Of a DNA stretch of 40,389 bases, positions 24,029-30,321 are shown one piece after another. The stretch lies in IMG/VR virus record IMGVR_UViG_3300045049_000112, positions 1-40,389 of that record; one strand, given 5' to 3'. The notes under the pieces are model-generated. The model saw only the letters and a list, made by a program, of their open reading frames with translations. It was not told where the DNA came from and searched no databases. Both the position numbers and the translations under genes were made by a program. Numbering within the stretch: position 1 is the stretch's first letter; each line of letters opens with the position of its first letter. This DNA comes from a virus.

Positions 24029-24366
24029 AGGGCGCCTCCATTGATCGTGAAGTGCCGCACCGGCTCCGGCACCTTCTTCCGGCCGGCTTTGATCAGCGCC
24101 GCGTCGATGGATGTGCGCAGGAGGGACGGGATCAGGGCCTTGCCGGCGTCAGCGTCGGCCGCCAGCATTTCGAGGACCATCAGCGCGTCGGCCTCGACGC
24201 CCGGAGCGAAGATGGCTTTCGCCTCCTGCACCAGCTTCAGCGCACGCTCTTTCATCCAGTACGCGTCGTGCTCGTAGCTCGGATCGCCGCGGTACCAGCA
24301 ATCGACTGCCGAAATTTCCGTTTCGAGCCAGTCGAAGACGGACGGCTGTTCGTTGATCTCGTTCAT
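24025..24366 (-). CDS. Early phage protein, unknown function
   Basis: A 113-residue protein overlapping both neighbours by 4 bases. SVFDWLETEISAVDCWYRGD, then a helical part (LKLVQEAKAIF, ALMVLEMLAADADAGK). It shares the high GC of the downstream gene. Family not recognised. Confidence 0.6.
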   Translation of the reverse strand: MNEINEQPSVFDWLETEISAVDCWYRGDPSYEHDAYWMKERALKLVQEAKAIFAPGVEADALMVLEMLAADADAGKALIPSLLRTSIDAALIKAGRKKVPEPVRHFTINGGAL

Positions 24367-24908
24367 GCTTCACCTCGCGCGCGGAGCATGGAGTCGGCCT
24401 TTCGAGCCTCTCGCCAAATTCGATGAGCGGCGCTACTGCACGACTTGCACCAGCTTTTCAGTTTCATTTCACCGCTGCGCCCGCGATCTGCGCTGAACAT
24501 CGCGAAGGGGAGTTCCGTCAGGCAATGCGGACAGAATTTGTGACCGGGCTTCAGCTCGCGGTATGTGTCTCCCGGCATAAATGCATGTCGCGTATTGCAG
24601 GACCGGCATACCAGTCCGAATGTGCCGTCCCGATAATGCTGAAGCGTCACGACAGCGCATCGGTCATCGACGCTAAGCCACGTCATGAGGCGGCCGCAGT
24701 CCCGGCATTTGTTATCTGGATGCACAAGCGCCTGAAGCTGATCGATTGTCGGCACCGCTTTCCCGTTGCGCTTTGCTCCGACTCGCATCTGGCCGAACCG
24801 ATAGTGCATAGCGCAGAGCCATTGATGACCCTGATAGCGAGCCGCGATATATCCGCAGCGTGCGCACTCGTGCCGGTCGGCCGGGCCGCCGTCGTTGATC
24901 TTGTCCAT
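24363..24908 (-). CDS. Multi-zinc, HNH-like phage protein
   Basis: A 181-residue protein with three Cys clusters: ECARCGYIAARY...CAMHY, CRDCGRL...LQHYRDGTFGLVCRSCN (about 69-108) and CPHCLTELP...CKSCSS. The middle cluster has the layout of endonuclease VII/HNH folds (H-x-x-x-G ... CxxCN), though the usual second His is Tyr. It may be a nuclease or only a DNA-binding relative. It is the second HNH-like gene of this operon. Confidence 0.65.
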   Translation of the reverse strand: MDKINDGGPADRHECARCGYIAARYQGHQWLCAMHYRFGQMRVGAKRNGKAVPTIDQLQALVHPDNKCRDCGRLMTWLSVDDRCAVVTLQHYRDGTFGLVCRSCNTRHAFMPGDTYRELKPGHKFCPHCLTELPFAMFSADRGRSGEMKLKSWCKSCSSAAHRIWREARKADSMLRARGEA

Positions 24909-24928
24909 GTGGTCTCTCTATATGGTGT

Positions 24929-25054
24929 TCAGTTACTCTGATATATCCGCTTCGCCCAACCTGCCGCGCCCTCAAAAGTACGGAAGGGCAGGCAGAGATC
25001 GCCATCGATGCGCGCTATCCAGAATCCAAAGCGCATGTAGAGGTGGGCTTTCAT
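24929..25054 (-). CDS. Small early protein, unknown function
   Basis: A 41-residue protein from ATG 25054 with GAAGGA upstream. KAHLYMRFGFWIARIDGDLC and WAKRIYQS suggest a small beta-alpha protein. Upstream, 40 bases away, is the two-hairpin element 25094..25191. Confidence 0.55.
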   Translation of the reverse strand: MKAHLYMRFGFWIARIDGDLCLPFRTFEGAAGWAKRIYQSN

Positions 25055-25093
25055 GTCATATCCTTCGTAATGCTTACTGCTCTGTAGGGAGAG

Positions 25094-25191
25094 GGCCGGT
25101 GCTGATCTCCGGCTTGATCGGCCGTTGCATCCGACCCGGCGCACGACTCGAACGTGCTTAACACCCAACCGTGCGCATCAGCCTGCGCATT
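25094..25191 (-). ncRNA. Two-hairpin RNA element, leftward copy
   Basis: Read on the minus strand: a 19-bp block containing GCGC-AGGCTGAT-GCGC (25191..25173), a T-arm-like hairpin GCACG-TTCGAGT-CGTGC (25157..25141), then a 20-bp block containing GCCGG-AGATCAGCA-CCGGC (25113..25094). Both blocks recur exactly at 32926..32944 and 32988..33007 on the plus strand. The loops hold GCTGAT and ATCAGC, which can pair. It lies in the 155-base gap before a small gene. A reading frame runs through it but lacks a good start. Confidence 0.45.
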
Positions 25192-25209
25192 CCCCTCCCT
25201 GCAAAGTAG

Positions 25210-25353
25210 TCACCACCAAACCATCCACTTCGCGTCCCACGGAATCGTCACGTCATGGTCTTTTATCCGATGACCATCAGAGCAGACGTATTCCACGACA
25301 ATCATCATGGCAAATTGAAGTGGTATGAACGTAGCTACATAGCCGGTCTTCAT
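25210..25353 (-). CDS. Small early protein, unknown function
   Basis: A 47-residue protein from ATG 25353, overlapping the upstream gene end. PLQFAMMIVVEYVCSDGHRI is hydrophobic then polar; the end is Trp-rich (WDAKWMVWW). After the TGA the same frame stays open for about 52 codons to 25055, through the two-hairpin element. So stop-codon readthrough or a recent nonsense change cannot be excluded. Confidence 0.5.
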   Translation of the reverse strand: MKTGYVATFIPLQFAMMIVVEYVCSDGHRIKDHDVTIPWDAKWMVWW

Positions 25354-25354
25354 G

Positions 25355-25645
25355 TCACACCTCTGCTCGATCCCGTGCGGACTGCTCCGCGATCTGCTCG
25401 TTCATCGTGTCGATCTCACGCTTCACAACTCGATCGAATGCGTCCCATACAATCCGGCCGATCAGCACCAAATTCGCGTTCGTGTCGTTCTCGATCAACA
25501 ACTCGAACAGCCGGGTTTCGGCCTTGTTGCAGGCGTCCAGCTCGTCGTAAAGCTCATGACGGGCTATCGTCTTTCCGACTTCGCGTTCCAGCGCCGCGGG
25601 GTCGACCGTAAAGCCGGCGTGGAAGGTATTGATGAGCGCGGACAT
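25355..25645 (-). CDS. Helical early protein, unknown function
   Basis: A 96-residue protein, charged and helical throughout (YDELDACNKAETRLFELLIE). It has one base between it and the next upstream gene. No recognised motif. Confidence 0.6.
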   Translation of the reverse strand: MSALINTFHAGFTVDPAALEREVGKTIARHELYDELDACNKAETRLFELLIENDTNANLVLIGRIVWDAFDRVVKREIDTMNEQIAEQSARDRAEV

Positions 25646-25646
25646 G

Positions 25647-25946
25647 TCAGACTCCGGTAGCTTTTGCGATAGCTGCGTGCGCTTCCCCGTACTGGACGTT
25701 ATGCTCTGGATCCCAGCCCATCACGTCACAGATTGAATTCCACATGTCAGTCATTCTCTTTAGAGATTCGAGCAGTTCCGGCGCGGCAGCGATCAGACGC
25801 GCGTTTGCTTCGTTGCAATGGATTTCTCCGGACAGAATCCTTTCATCGTTCCCGTCCACAAGCCACGGAGCTTGTTGTGCCGGGTCGTAGTTCCATACCG
25901 TATCGTCCCAGTGCCACGGCCCCGGAGTGAATTTCGATTCGTTCAT
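25647..25946 (-). CDS. Conserved phage accessory protein
   Basis: A 99-residue protein. FTPGPWHWDDTVWNY at the start and NEANARLIAAAPELLESLK in the middle form a pattern very common in temperate phages of proteobacteria. The function is unknown. Ribosome site GGAGG precedes the ATG at 25946. Confidence 0.75.
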   Translation of the reverse strand: MNESKFTPGPWHWDDTVWNYDPAQQAPWLVDGNDERILSGEIHCNEANARLIAAAPELLESLKRMTDMWNSICDVMGWDPEHNVQYGEAHAAIAKATGV

Positions 25947-25948
25947 GA

Positions 25949-26179
25949 TTACCTCCGACCCATCCCACCCGAAGCAGCCCCAGCACCATTCCCACTAGCA
26001 CCACGACCACCACCATTCCCGTTATGACCCATCCCCCCAGCCGTAGCGCTACGTCCACCTCGGACACCGACAGAAGCCGATTGACCGCCATTCCCGCCGA
26101 TCCCGTGGTCGACCCACGTAGTCGGTTGAGAACTGCACGCCACTAGGGCGATCAGTAAGAGTGCGGCAGCGTATTTCAT
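25949..26179 (-). CDS. Gly-rich lipoprotein, leftward operon
   Basis: A 76-residue protein with a lipoprotein signal: MKYAAALLLIALVAC, lipobox LVAC with Cys15 and Ser at +2. The mature part is Gly/Asn/Ser-rich and ends in RGASGNGAGAASGGMGRR. The same ending occurs in the lipoprotein at 26805..27023. It should sit in the periplasm, anchored in a membrane. GGAGAA precedes ATG 26179. It would be expressed from PL after infection or induction. Possible exclusion function is inference. Confidence 0.7.
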   Translation of the reverse strand: MKYAAALLLIALVACSSQPTTWVDHGIGGNGGQSASVGVRGGRSATAGGMGHNGNGGGRGASGNGAGAASGGMGRR

Positions 26180-26204
26180 GGTGTTCTCCGAATGGCCCGG
26201 GGGC

Positions 26205-26390
26205 TCAGTCCTTCAGGTACTCGATGCCATCGAGCGGGTGATAGTTGTTCGAGTGCTTCTGGCCGTCGAGACGGATACGGAGATACTGGCCATCCGTGCC
26301 GGTGATGACGCCGGGCTTTCCATACGCGACGACACGTTGGCCGCGTTTGAAGTCAACCCCGTAGTACTGCTTGATGTAGTCGGAACTCAT
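26205..26390 (-). CDS. Small early protein with beta-barrel-like core
   Basis: A 61-residue protein from ATG 26390 (AGGAG upstream; a longer frame exists). FKRGQRVVAYGKPGVITGTD, then YLRIRLDGQ, looks like a small SH3-like barrel, typical of nucleic-acid or protein contact. Function unknown. Confidence 0.65.
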   Translation of the reverse strand: MSSDYIKQYYGVDFKRGQRVVAYGKPGVITGTDGQYLRIRLDGQKHSNNYHPLDGIEYLKD

Positions 26391-26418
26391 GGTCTTTCTC
26401 CTGTAGCGGGAGCAGTTG

Positions 26419-26640
26419 TTAGGCGACGTCCAGTTTGCGCAGAACGTCGCGTGCGCCGATGTAAGCCGCATATGCTTTCTGCGCTTTCAGCTCCGCGCTC
26501 AGATTTGGCAGATCGGCCAATATCGGCTTTCCGGCTTCGGCCATCGCGAGCAGTGCGGCAGCAAGTTCGGAATATGTCGGCAGCCCCGCGTTGTTCAGAT
26601 ATGCGTCTGCGTTGGCGATTGCTTCGGTCTTTGCGTTCAC
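26419..26640 (-). CDS. First gene of the leftward operon
   Basis: A 73-residue helical protein. I chose GTG 26640 (GGGGA upstream). The in-frame ATG 26694 would sit at the predicted start of the PL transcript and add 18 basic residues with no leader. Sequence YLNNAGLPTYSELAAALLAM and ADLPNLSAELKAQ. Position as first gene after PL recalls lambda N, but it lacks an Arg-rich motif in the chosen form. The longer form has one (RHDRRTTQLRRG), which deserves attention. Confidence 0.6.
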   Translation of the reverse strand: MNAKTEAIANADAYLNNAGLPTYSELAAALLAMAEAGKPILADLPNLSAELKAQKAYAAYIGARDVLRKLDVA

Positions 26641-26700
26641 GGGCGTTCCCCTTCGTAGTTGCGTTGTTCGTCTGTCGTGACGTTGTGCTTCCATGGCTCA

Positions 26701-26729
26701 AATATAGGCGCATCTATATCGCATGTCAA
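26701..26729 (-). promoter_or_regulatory. PL promoter
   Basis: On the minus strand TTGACA (26729..26724), 17 bases, TATATT (26706..26701). This is near-consensus sigma-70. Both elements are overlapped by 18-bp operators. The predicted start is at about 26694. It drives the leftward operon ending in int. Confidence 0.85.
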
Positions 26730-26744
26730 TAGGGAAATCTATAT
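26702..26744. promoter_or_regulatory. OL operators (two 18-bp sites)
   Basis: ATATAGGCGCATCTATAT at 26702..26719 (arms ATATAG/CTATAT) and CAATAGGGAAATCTATAT at 26727..26744. Both match the pair at OR. The first covers the -10 and spacer, the second touches the -35, so repressor binding would block PL. Confidence 0.8.
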
Positions 26745-26757
26745 TTTTTGAGGGCGC

Positions 26758-26780
26758 AAAAAAGCCCGCTGCTGCGGGCT
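26758..26780 (-). terminator. Terminator of the cI-lipoprotein transcript
   Basis: On the minus strand AGCCCGC (26780..26774), loop AGCA, GCGGGCT (26769..26763), then a T run (26763..26758). It ends the repressor transcript just before PL. Confidence 0.85.
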
Positions 26781-26804
26781 CTCTTATGCGGGGAGGGAGA
26801 AAGT

Positions 26805-27023
26805 TTAGCTGCCTCGACCCATGCCACCAGAAGCAGCGCCTCGACCGTTACCCGAAGCGCCGCGGCCTCCCGAAGATGCGCCGCTAGGACCGTTCCCTGC
26901 GCCGCCAGCGGCTTGATGGTCTTGGGTATTCCATACGCCACCAACCCCGACTGCTGGCGTGTGAGGGACGTCTGTTGCGCACGCTGCCAACCCCAGACAG
27001 GCAGCGATGATGATTGGTCTCAT
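26805..27023 (-). CDS. Gly-rich lipoprotein in rex position
   Basis: A 72-residue protein: MRPIIIAACLGLAAC with lipobox LAAC (Cys15), then a Gly/Ser/Ala-rich mature part ending RGASGNGRGAASGGMGRGS. It is the last gene of the cI transcript (AAGGA upstream, terminator after), so it should be made in lysogens, like lambda rexAB. A surface or periplasmic role such as superinfection exclusion is a reasonable guess. The related lipoprotein at 25949..26179 is under PL instead. Confidence 0.7.
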   Translation of the reverse strand: MRPIIIAACLGLAACATDVPHTPAVGVGGVWNTQDHQAAGGAGNGPSGASSGGRGASGNGRGAASGGMGRGS

Positions 27024-27026
27024 GGT

Positions 27027-27206
27027 CTATGTCCTTCTAGGAATTTTTATCTCGGATAGGATATCAGCCACTTTGATGATGTATTCGGCGATAGAAGATA
27101 GGTCCTCGTAAAGTTTCTGGTTGTCAGATGGAAGGCTTTTCCCTCGCGCAGCCTTCCTGTAGTCATCAAGTCTTGTTACTACTGGACTTGTTTTCAGGTT
27201 TTGCAT
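27027..27206 (-). CDS. 59-residue gene overlapping the cI end out of frame
   Basis: ATG 27206 starts 41 bases inside the repressor gene in another frame (MQNLKTSPVVTRLDDYRKAA) and ends at 27027. The middle (LYEDLSSIAEYIIKVADILS) is a clean amphipathic helix. A GAGG lies 9 bases upstream, and the lipoprotein starts 3 bases after it. The three genes form one lysogenic transcript. Not recognised; a partner of the repressor is possible. Confidence 0.55.
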   Translation of the reverse strand: MQNLKTSPVVTRLDDYRKAARGKSLPSDNQKLYEDLSSIAEYIIKVADILSEIKIPRRT

Positions 27207-27669
27207 GTCTGGTAACCTCTGGCCGAAGGTTTTGAAGGCGCTCCGCCACCTCTCTGTTCAGATCGTGGAAGGGCGAAACATCCCCACCGTATGAACGTTC
27301 GATCTGAGCATAAAGACCGGGTAAACCCTTGGCCAGCTGTATAGCCCTATCTATTTCTATTTGTACGACCTGTAACTGCGCGATTACACGGGAGATTTCT
27401 CCCAAAACGTTTGCTTCGGTAATTTCTTTCGTAGTGTTTACACCTACGCCGACTGATGGCGCTTCTCGGTCACCTTTACCGGTTGCGAGCCATTCGGGGC
27501 GTACCCCGAGCGCTATTGCTAGGTCTATGAGGCTCGACGTGCTGTCACTATGACCGTTCTCTAGGTCAGAAAGGGTGGGCTGGGTAATTCCGGCCTTGCG
27601 CGCAAGCTCAACCTGCGTCATCCCCGCATCCTTGCGGGCGGCACGGATCCGTGATCCTAGTTTGTTCAT
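27166..27669 (-). CDS. cI: CI-like repressor (HTH_3)
   Basis: A 167-residue repressor from ATG 27669 (MNKLGSRIRAARKDAGMTQV). The frame is open upstream through the operators, but those starts are unlikely. Helix-turn-helix at about residues 17-37 (MTQVELARKAGITQPTLSDL). The C-terminal half is helical and lacks an S24/LexA Ser-Lys cleavage domain, so induction by RecA-driven self-cleavage is not expected. It should bind the four 18-bp operators and hold PL and PR off. The start lies 23 bases from the nearest operator; no strong Shine-Dalgarno is visible. Confidence 0.8.
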   Translation of the reverse strand: MNKLGSRIRAARKDAGMTQVELARKAGITQPTLSDLENGHSDSTSSLIDLAIALGVRPEWLATGKGDREAPSVGVGVNTTKEITEANVLGEISRVIAQLQVVQIEIDRAIQLAKGLPGLYAQIERSYGGDVSPFHDLNREVAERLQNLRPEVTRHAKPENKSSSNKT

Positions 27670-27691
27670 GAGCGCATTCTTGCCCAAATCT

Positions 27692-27734
27692 ATATCGATT
27701 CGCCTATTGACTAAAAATATAGGGTGATCTATAT
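27692..27734. promoter_or_regulatory. OR operators (two 18-bp sites)
   Basis: Minus-strand CAATAGGCGAATCGATAT (27709..27692) and plus-strand ATATAGGGTGATCTATAT (27717..27734). They match the OL pair, with the same relation to the promoter boxes. A weak leftward promoter for cI (-10-like TATAGA just left of the first site) is likely but poor. Confidence 0.8.
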
Positions 27735-27735
27735 T
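27707..27735 (+). promoter_or_regulatory. PR promoter
   Basis: TTGACT (27707..27712), 17 bases, TATATT (27730..27735). Strong sigma-70 match, overlapped by both OR operators. It drives cro and the rightward early operon. Confidence 0.85.
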
Positions 27736-27763
27736 GGTGCTAAGTGGATCAACGGATGCAGAC

Positions 27764-27955
27764 ATGGAACCCAACGTTCAAGACATGGTGAACACGCTGC
27801 TGGGTCGCGGGATGACCCAGAAGGCTATTGCCGACTATCTCAAGTGCAGCCAGCCCACTGTTTCCGACATGGCGGCAGGAAAGGTCGGGAAGCATCGGCC
27901 GACGTATCAGATCGTGCGCGGGCTCGAAGAACTGCTGGCTGAGAAGGTCGCGTAA
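27764..27955 (+). CDS. Cro-like HTH regulator
   Basis: A 63-residue protein from ATG 27764 (a TTG at 27734 in frame lies in the operator). MTQKAIADYLKCSQPTVSDM (about 17-36) is a helix-turn-helix. First gene after PR, divergent from cI, and small enough to be HTH only: a Cro equivalent that competes for the operators. The ribosome site is weak (GGAT). Confidence 0.8.
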   Translation: MEPNVQDMVNTLLGRGMTQKAIADYLKCSQPTVSDMAAGKVGKHRPTYQIVRGLEELLAEKVA

Positions 27956-27971
27956 GCACTTCATTTTTTAC

Positions 27972-27992
27972 AAGGCGTCGTTAGGACGCCTT
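27972..27992 (+). terminator. Perfect hairpin after cro
   Basis: AAGGCGTC (27972..27979), loop GTTAG, GACGCCTT (27985..27992), followed by AAATTT rather than a T run. It may be a weak tR1-like terminator or a pause site. The rest of the gap to 28067 contains only the direct repeat at 28011..28031. Confidence 0.5.
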
Positions 27993-28010
27993 AAATTTCC
28001 GCGTTGCAGC

Positions 28011-28031
28011 ACGTGGAACGCTACGTGGAAC
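28011..28031. repeat. ACGTGGAAC direct repeat, 12-bp period
   Basis: ACGTGGAAC at 28011..28019 and 28023..28031. A 12-bp step puts both on nearly the same face of DNA. It lies just upstream of a regulator gene and could be a binding site. It could also be chance. Confidence 0.4.
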
Positions 28032-28066
28032 ACCAGAAACTTTCGAAGAAGAACAAGGGAGTATCG

Positions 28067-28435
28067 ATGCAGACCGAGATTCCGGTTTTTCAGGCGGTCA
28101 AGGAGCCTGACTGGATAGCCGAGTATTTGATTGGCCGCTTGCGCAACGAGCACGATGCCGTGCTGCTTTGCTGGAACAAGCGGCGAGTCAAGTATTCGAT
28201 GAGCGACGCCGCGGCGCTGTTGGGCCTACCGAAGTCGCATCTGTCGAACATCTTGGCTGGGAAGAAGTACCTGCCTTACGACATGCGGGTTCGGTTCCAG
28301 CAGTTCTGCGGGAACTATGCGATCCGTCAGTACGAGGACAAGGTATTCGGCTTCAAGACCATCGTTGAGACGCCGCAGGAACGGGAGCTTCGAGAGCTTC
28401 GCGCGAAGGTGGCGGCATTGGAGGCAGCGGCATGA
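28067..28435 (+). CDS. HTH regulator in CII position
   Basis: A 122-residue protein from ATG 28067 (AAGGGAG upstream; a TTG at 28004 in frame is less likely). The HTH lies at about residues 46-64 (SDAAALLGLPKSHLSNILAG). The end is a charged helix (ERELRELRAKVAALEAA), good for multimer formation. Order PR-cro-this gene-replication genes matches lambda cII, but similarity to CII itself is not seen. Confidence 0.7.
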   Translation: MQTEIPVFQAVKEPDWIAEYLIGRLRNEHDAVLLCWNKRRVKYSMSDAAALLGLPKSHLSNILAGKKYLPYDMRVRFQQFCGNYAIRQYEDKVFGFKTIVETPQERELRELRAKVAALEAAA

Positions 28436-28722
28436 ACTGCAAACCGGGTGATCTTGCAATTATTGTTTGGTCGCACTGCCCAGAAAATATCGGGCGCATT
28501 GTGGAAGTTATAAGACCTGCAATCCGCGGGATCGATTTCTTCGCAGGGGAAACTGGAAATCTCATTACGTGGGTCGTCAAAGCTGATCGCCCATTGGTCA
28601 GACGAGGGCCGCACTACGAGCCGATTCCTCCCGCGTATGAGAGGTCTTACCTAGACGACTGTTTGCGCCCCGTTACCGGCCTCCCCATCACCGACGACGT
28701 AACCGATGAGGTGACGATATGA
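28432..28722 (+). CDS. Conserved early phage protein
   Basis: A 96-residue protein overlapping the regulator stop by 4 bases. MNCKPGDLAIIVWSHCPENI and the later CLRPVTGLP follow a pattern I know from many temperate phages, often next to replication genes. It looks like a small beta protein; role unknown. Confidence 0.65.
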   Translation: MNCKPGDLAIIVWSHCPENIGRIVEVIRPAIRGIDFFAGETGNLITWVVKADRPLVRRGPHYEPIPPAYERSYLDDCLRPVTGLPITDDVTDEVTI

Positions 28723-28859
28723 GGTGCGTACTTCTCGGTGGCTTAATTTGGGGCTTGTTGGCCGTTGTGATGGCCACGGCTGGCCTCACCATCTCGACAT
28801 GGCAATGGTGGGCGATATTTGCGCTCGTTCTTCTCTACGCAATCAATGTGGTGAGCTGA
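28719..28859 (+). CDS. 46-residue two-segment membrane protein
   Basis: From ATG 28719, overlapping the previous stop. Two hydrophobic stretches (LLGGLIWGLLAVVMATAGL and WWAIFALVLLYAINVV) fit a hairpin in the membrane. Stop overlaps the next ATG. Function unknown. Confidence 0.65.
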   Translation: MRCVLLGGLIWGLLAVVMATAGLTISTWQWWAIFALVLLYAINVVS

Positions 28860-28945
28860 TGACACCCCTTCTCGGAGCATTCCTAGCGTGGAGCGCCCTG
28901 ATTGTCGGGCTGTTCGGGTTGTTGGTTTGGCTGATGCGGAAGTGA
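28859..28945 (+). CDS. 28-residue membrane microprotein
   Basis: ATG 28859 shares a base with the previous TGA. The sequence is one membrane helix (GAFLAWSALIVGLFGLLVWL) with a basic end (MRK). The coupled start supports translation. Function unknown. Confidence 0.55.
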   Translation: MTPLLGAFLAWSALIVGLFGLLVWLMRK

Positions 28946-28949
28946 GCTA

Positions 28950-29708
28950 ATGCACGCCTACTATCACCACATTGGTGATTACCGGAAAGACACGGCCCAC
29001 CTGTCGCTGGTGGAGCACGGGATCTACCGGCAGTTGCTCGATACGTACTACCTCGATGAGAGGCCTCTGACGCTCGACCATGCGAAGCTTATGCGATCGC
29101 ATTCCGTTCGCAGTGCAGACGAAGTGCGCGCGTTCGAAAACGTATTGCAGGACTTCTTTGTGCGCACCGAAGAAGGGTATGTGCACAAGCGTTGTGAGAG
29201 TGAAATCGCGCAGTTTAAGGCCAAGTCTGACAGTGCATCGAGGTCCGCAAAGGCCCGCTGGGCAAAGCAGAGAAGCGGTGGCAATGCAAACGCAATGCGA
29301 ACGCATAGCGAAGGCAATGCTAACCAGCAACCAGAAACCACAGATTCTTATCCTTCGGATAAGAAAAAGCAGCGCGTTCCGCGCTTTGATGCCCGAGGCT
29401 TTTTGTTGGCAAACGGAGCATCCGAAAAGACGGTCGACGCGTGGCTTGAGATTCGCAAGGGCAAGCGGCTTAAGCAAACCGACGTCGCAATGGAGAGCAC
29501 CGTCGACGAGGCGCGTAAAGCGGGCATGACGTTGGAGGCGGCTTTGACGCTCTGCTGCAAGCGCGGATGGGGTGGGTTCGATGCGGCATGGGTCAGTGGC
29601 CGAAGTCCACCGCCGAATTTTCAGGATCGCAACGACAAAACGATCGCAGGGCTAACGGGTTGGGACAGAACGACGTATGAACCAGATGACCGAACCATCG
29701 ATGTATGA
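28950..29708 (+). CDS. DUF1376 (YdaU-like) replication protein
   Basis: A 252-residue protein. Residues 1-80 are the DUF1376 domain (HHIGDYRKDTAHLSLVEHGI, YRQLLDTYYLDERPL), a winged-helix type found in phage replication initiators. A low-complexity linker follows (GNANAMRTHSEGNANQQPET). The C-terminal part (ANGASEKTVDAWLEIRKGKR) is of a type shared by phage replication proteins. It takes the place of lambda O, followed by a P-like gene. It may carry the origin inside its linker, as in lambda, but no clear iterons are seen. Confidence 0.75.
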   Translation: MHAYYHHIGDYRKDTAHLSLVEHGIYRQLLDTYYLDERPLTLDHAKLMRSHSVRSADEVRAFENVLQDFFVRTEEGYVHKRCESEIAQFKAKSDSASRSAKARWAKQRSGGNANAMRTHSEGNANQQPETTDSYPSDKKKQRVPRFDARGFLLANGASEKTVDAWLEIRKGKRLKQTDVAMESTVDEARKAGMTLEAALTLCCKRGWGGFDAAWVSGRSPPPNFQDRNDKTIAGLTGWDRTTYEPDDRTIDV

Positions 29709-30321
29709 ACGGCCTGAGCGCCCCGAGTGGCCGCTCAACGCGCTGCCGAAGCATTGGATCGCGGCACTGTTCTCGAAGATGAATGCCTTCTACGGTTCGA
29801 AGTTCGCTGCGATGTGGAGCAGTTCGAATCCGGAGGAAGTCCAGAAAGCGTGGGCGGTTGAACTGGCGAAGTTGTCACGCGAGCAGCTGAAGGCGGGGAG
29901 CGATTCCCTTACTGCATTTGCCAAGCCGCCGACGCTTCCGGAGTTCGTGGCGCATTGCAAACAGCGGCGTGCCGAGCAAGCGGCATCGGTCACACCGAGG
30001 CTCGCCGATGAGAAGCGGGCCGATCAAGCCACAGTCGATGAAAACCTTGGGCGCATCCGCCAGTTTGGCAATCGGGTCATGGCGAATACTCCCACGGCAG
30101 AGTGGGCCTACACGCTCGTAATGCGCGGCAAATCGGCAAGCGGTGCGGCGCTTCCGTTCGAGGTTCTGCGTTGCGCGACGGACGCGATTACGTCTCAGGC
30201 CGGACGTCTCGTAATCGACAACTGCATCGACCCTGAACTCAAGCGGCAATACGACGACATTCGGCAAGCGGTCATTGACGACTACCGGATGCGCGGAATG
30301 AGGCTTTGGGACGTGCGATGA
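29677..30321 (+). CDS. Lambda P-like helicase loader
   Basis: A 214-residue protein overlapping the replication gene by 32 bases; ATG 29701 is an alternative start. The pattern IAALFSKMNAFYGSKFAAMW, then WAVELAKLSREQLKAG and KPPTLPEFVAHCKQR, matches phage P-type proteins that load the host DnaB helicase. The C-terminus is helical and charged. Order O-like, P-like, NinG matches lambda. Confidence 0.7.
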   Translation: MNQMTEPSMYERPERPEWPLNALPKHWIAALFSKMNAFYGSKFAAMWSSSNPEEVQKAWAVELAKLSREQLKAGSDSLTAFAKPPTLPEFVAHCKQRRAEQAASVTPRLADEKRADQATVDENLGRIRQFGNRVMANTPTAEWAYTLVMRGKSASGAALPFEVLRCATDAITSQAGRLVIDNCIDPELKRQYDDIRQAVIDDYRMRGMRLWDVR

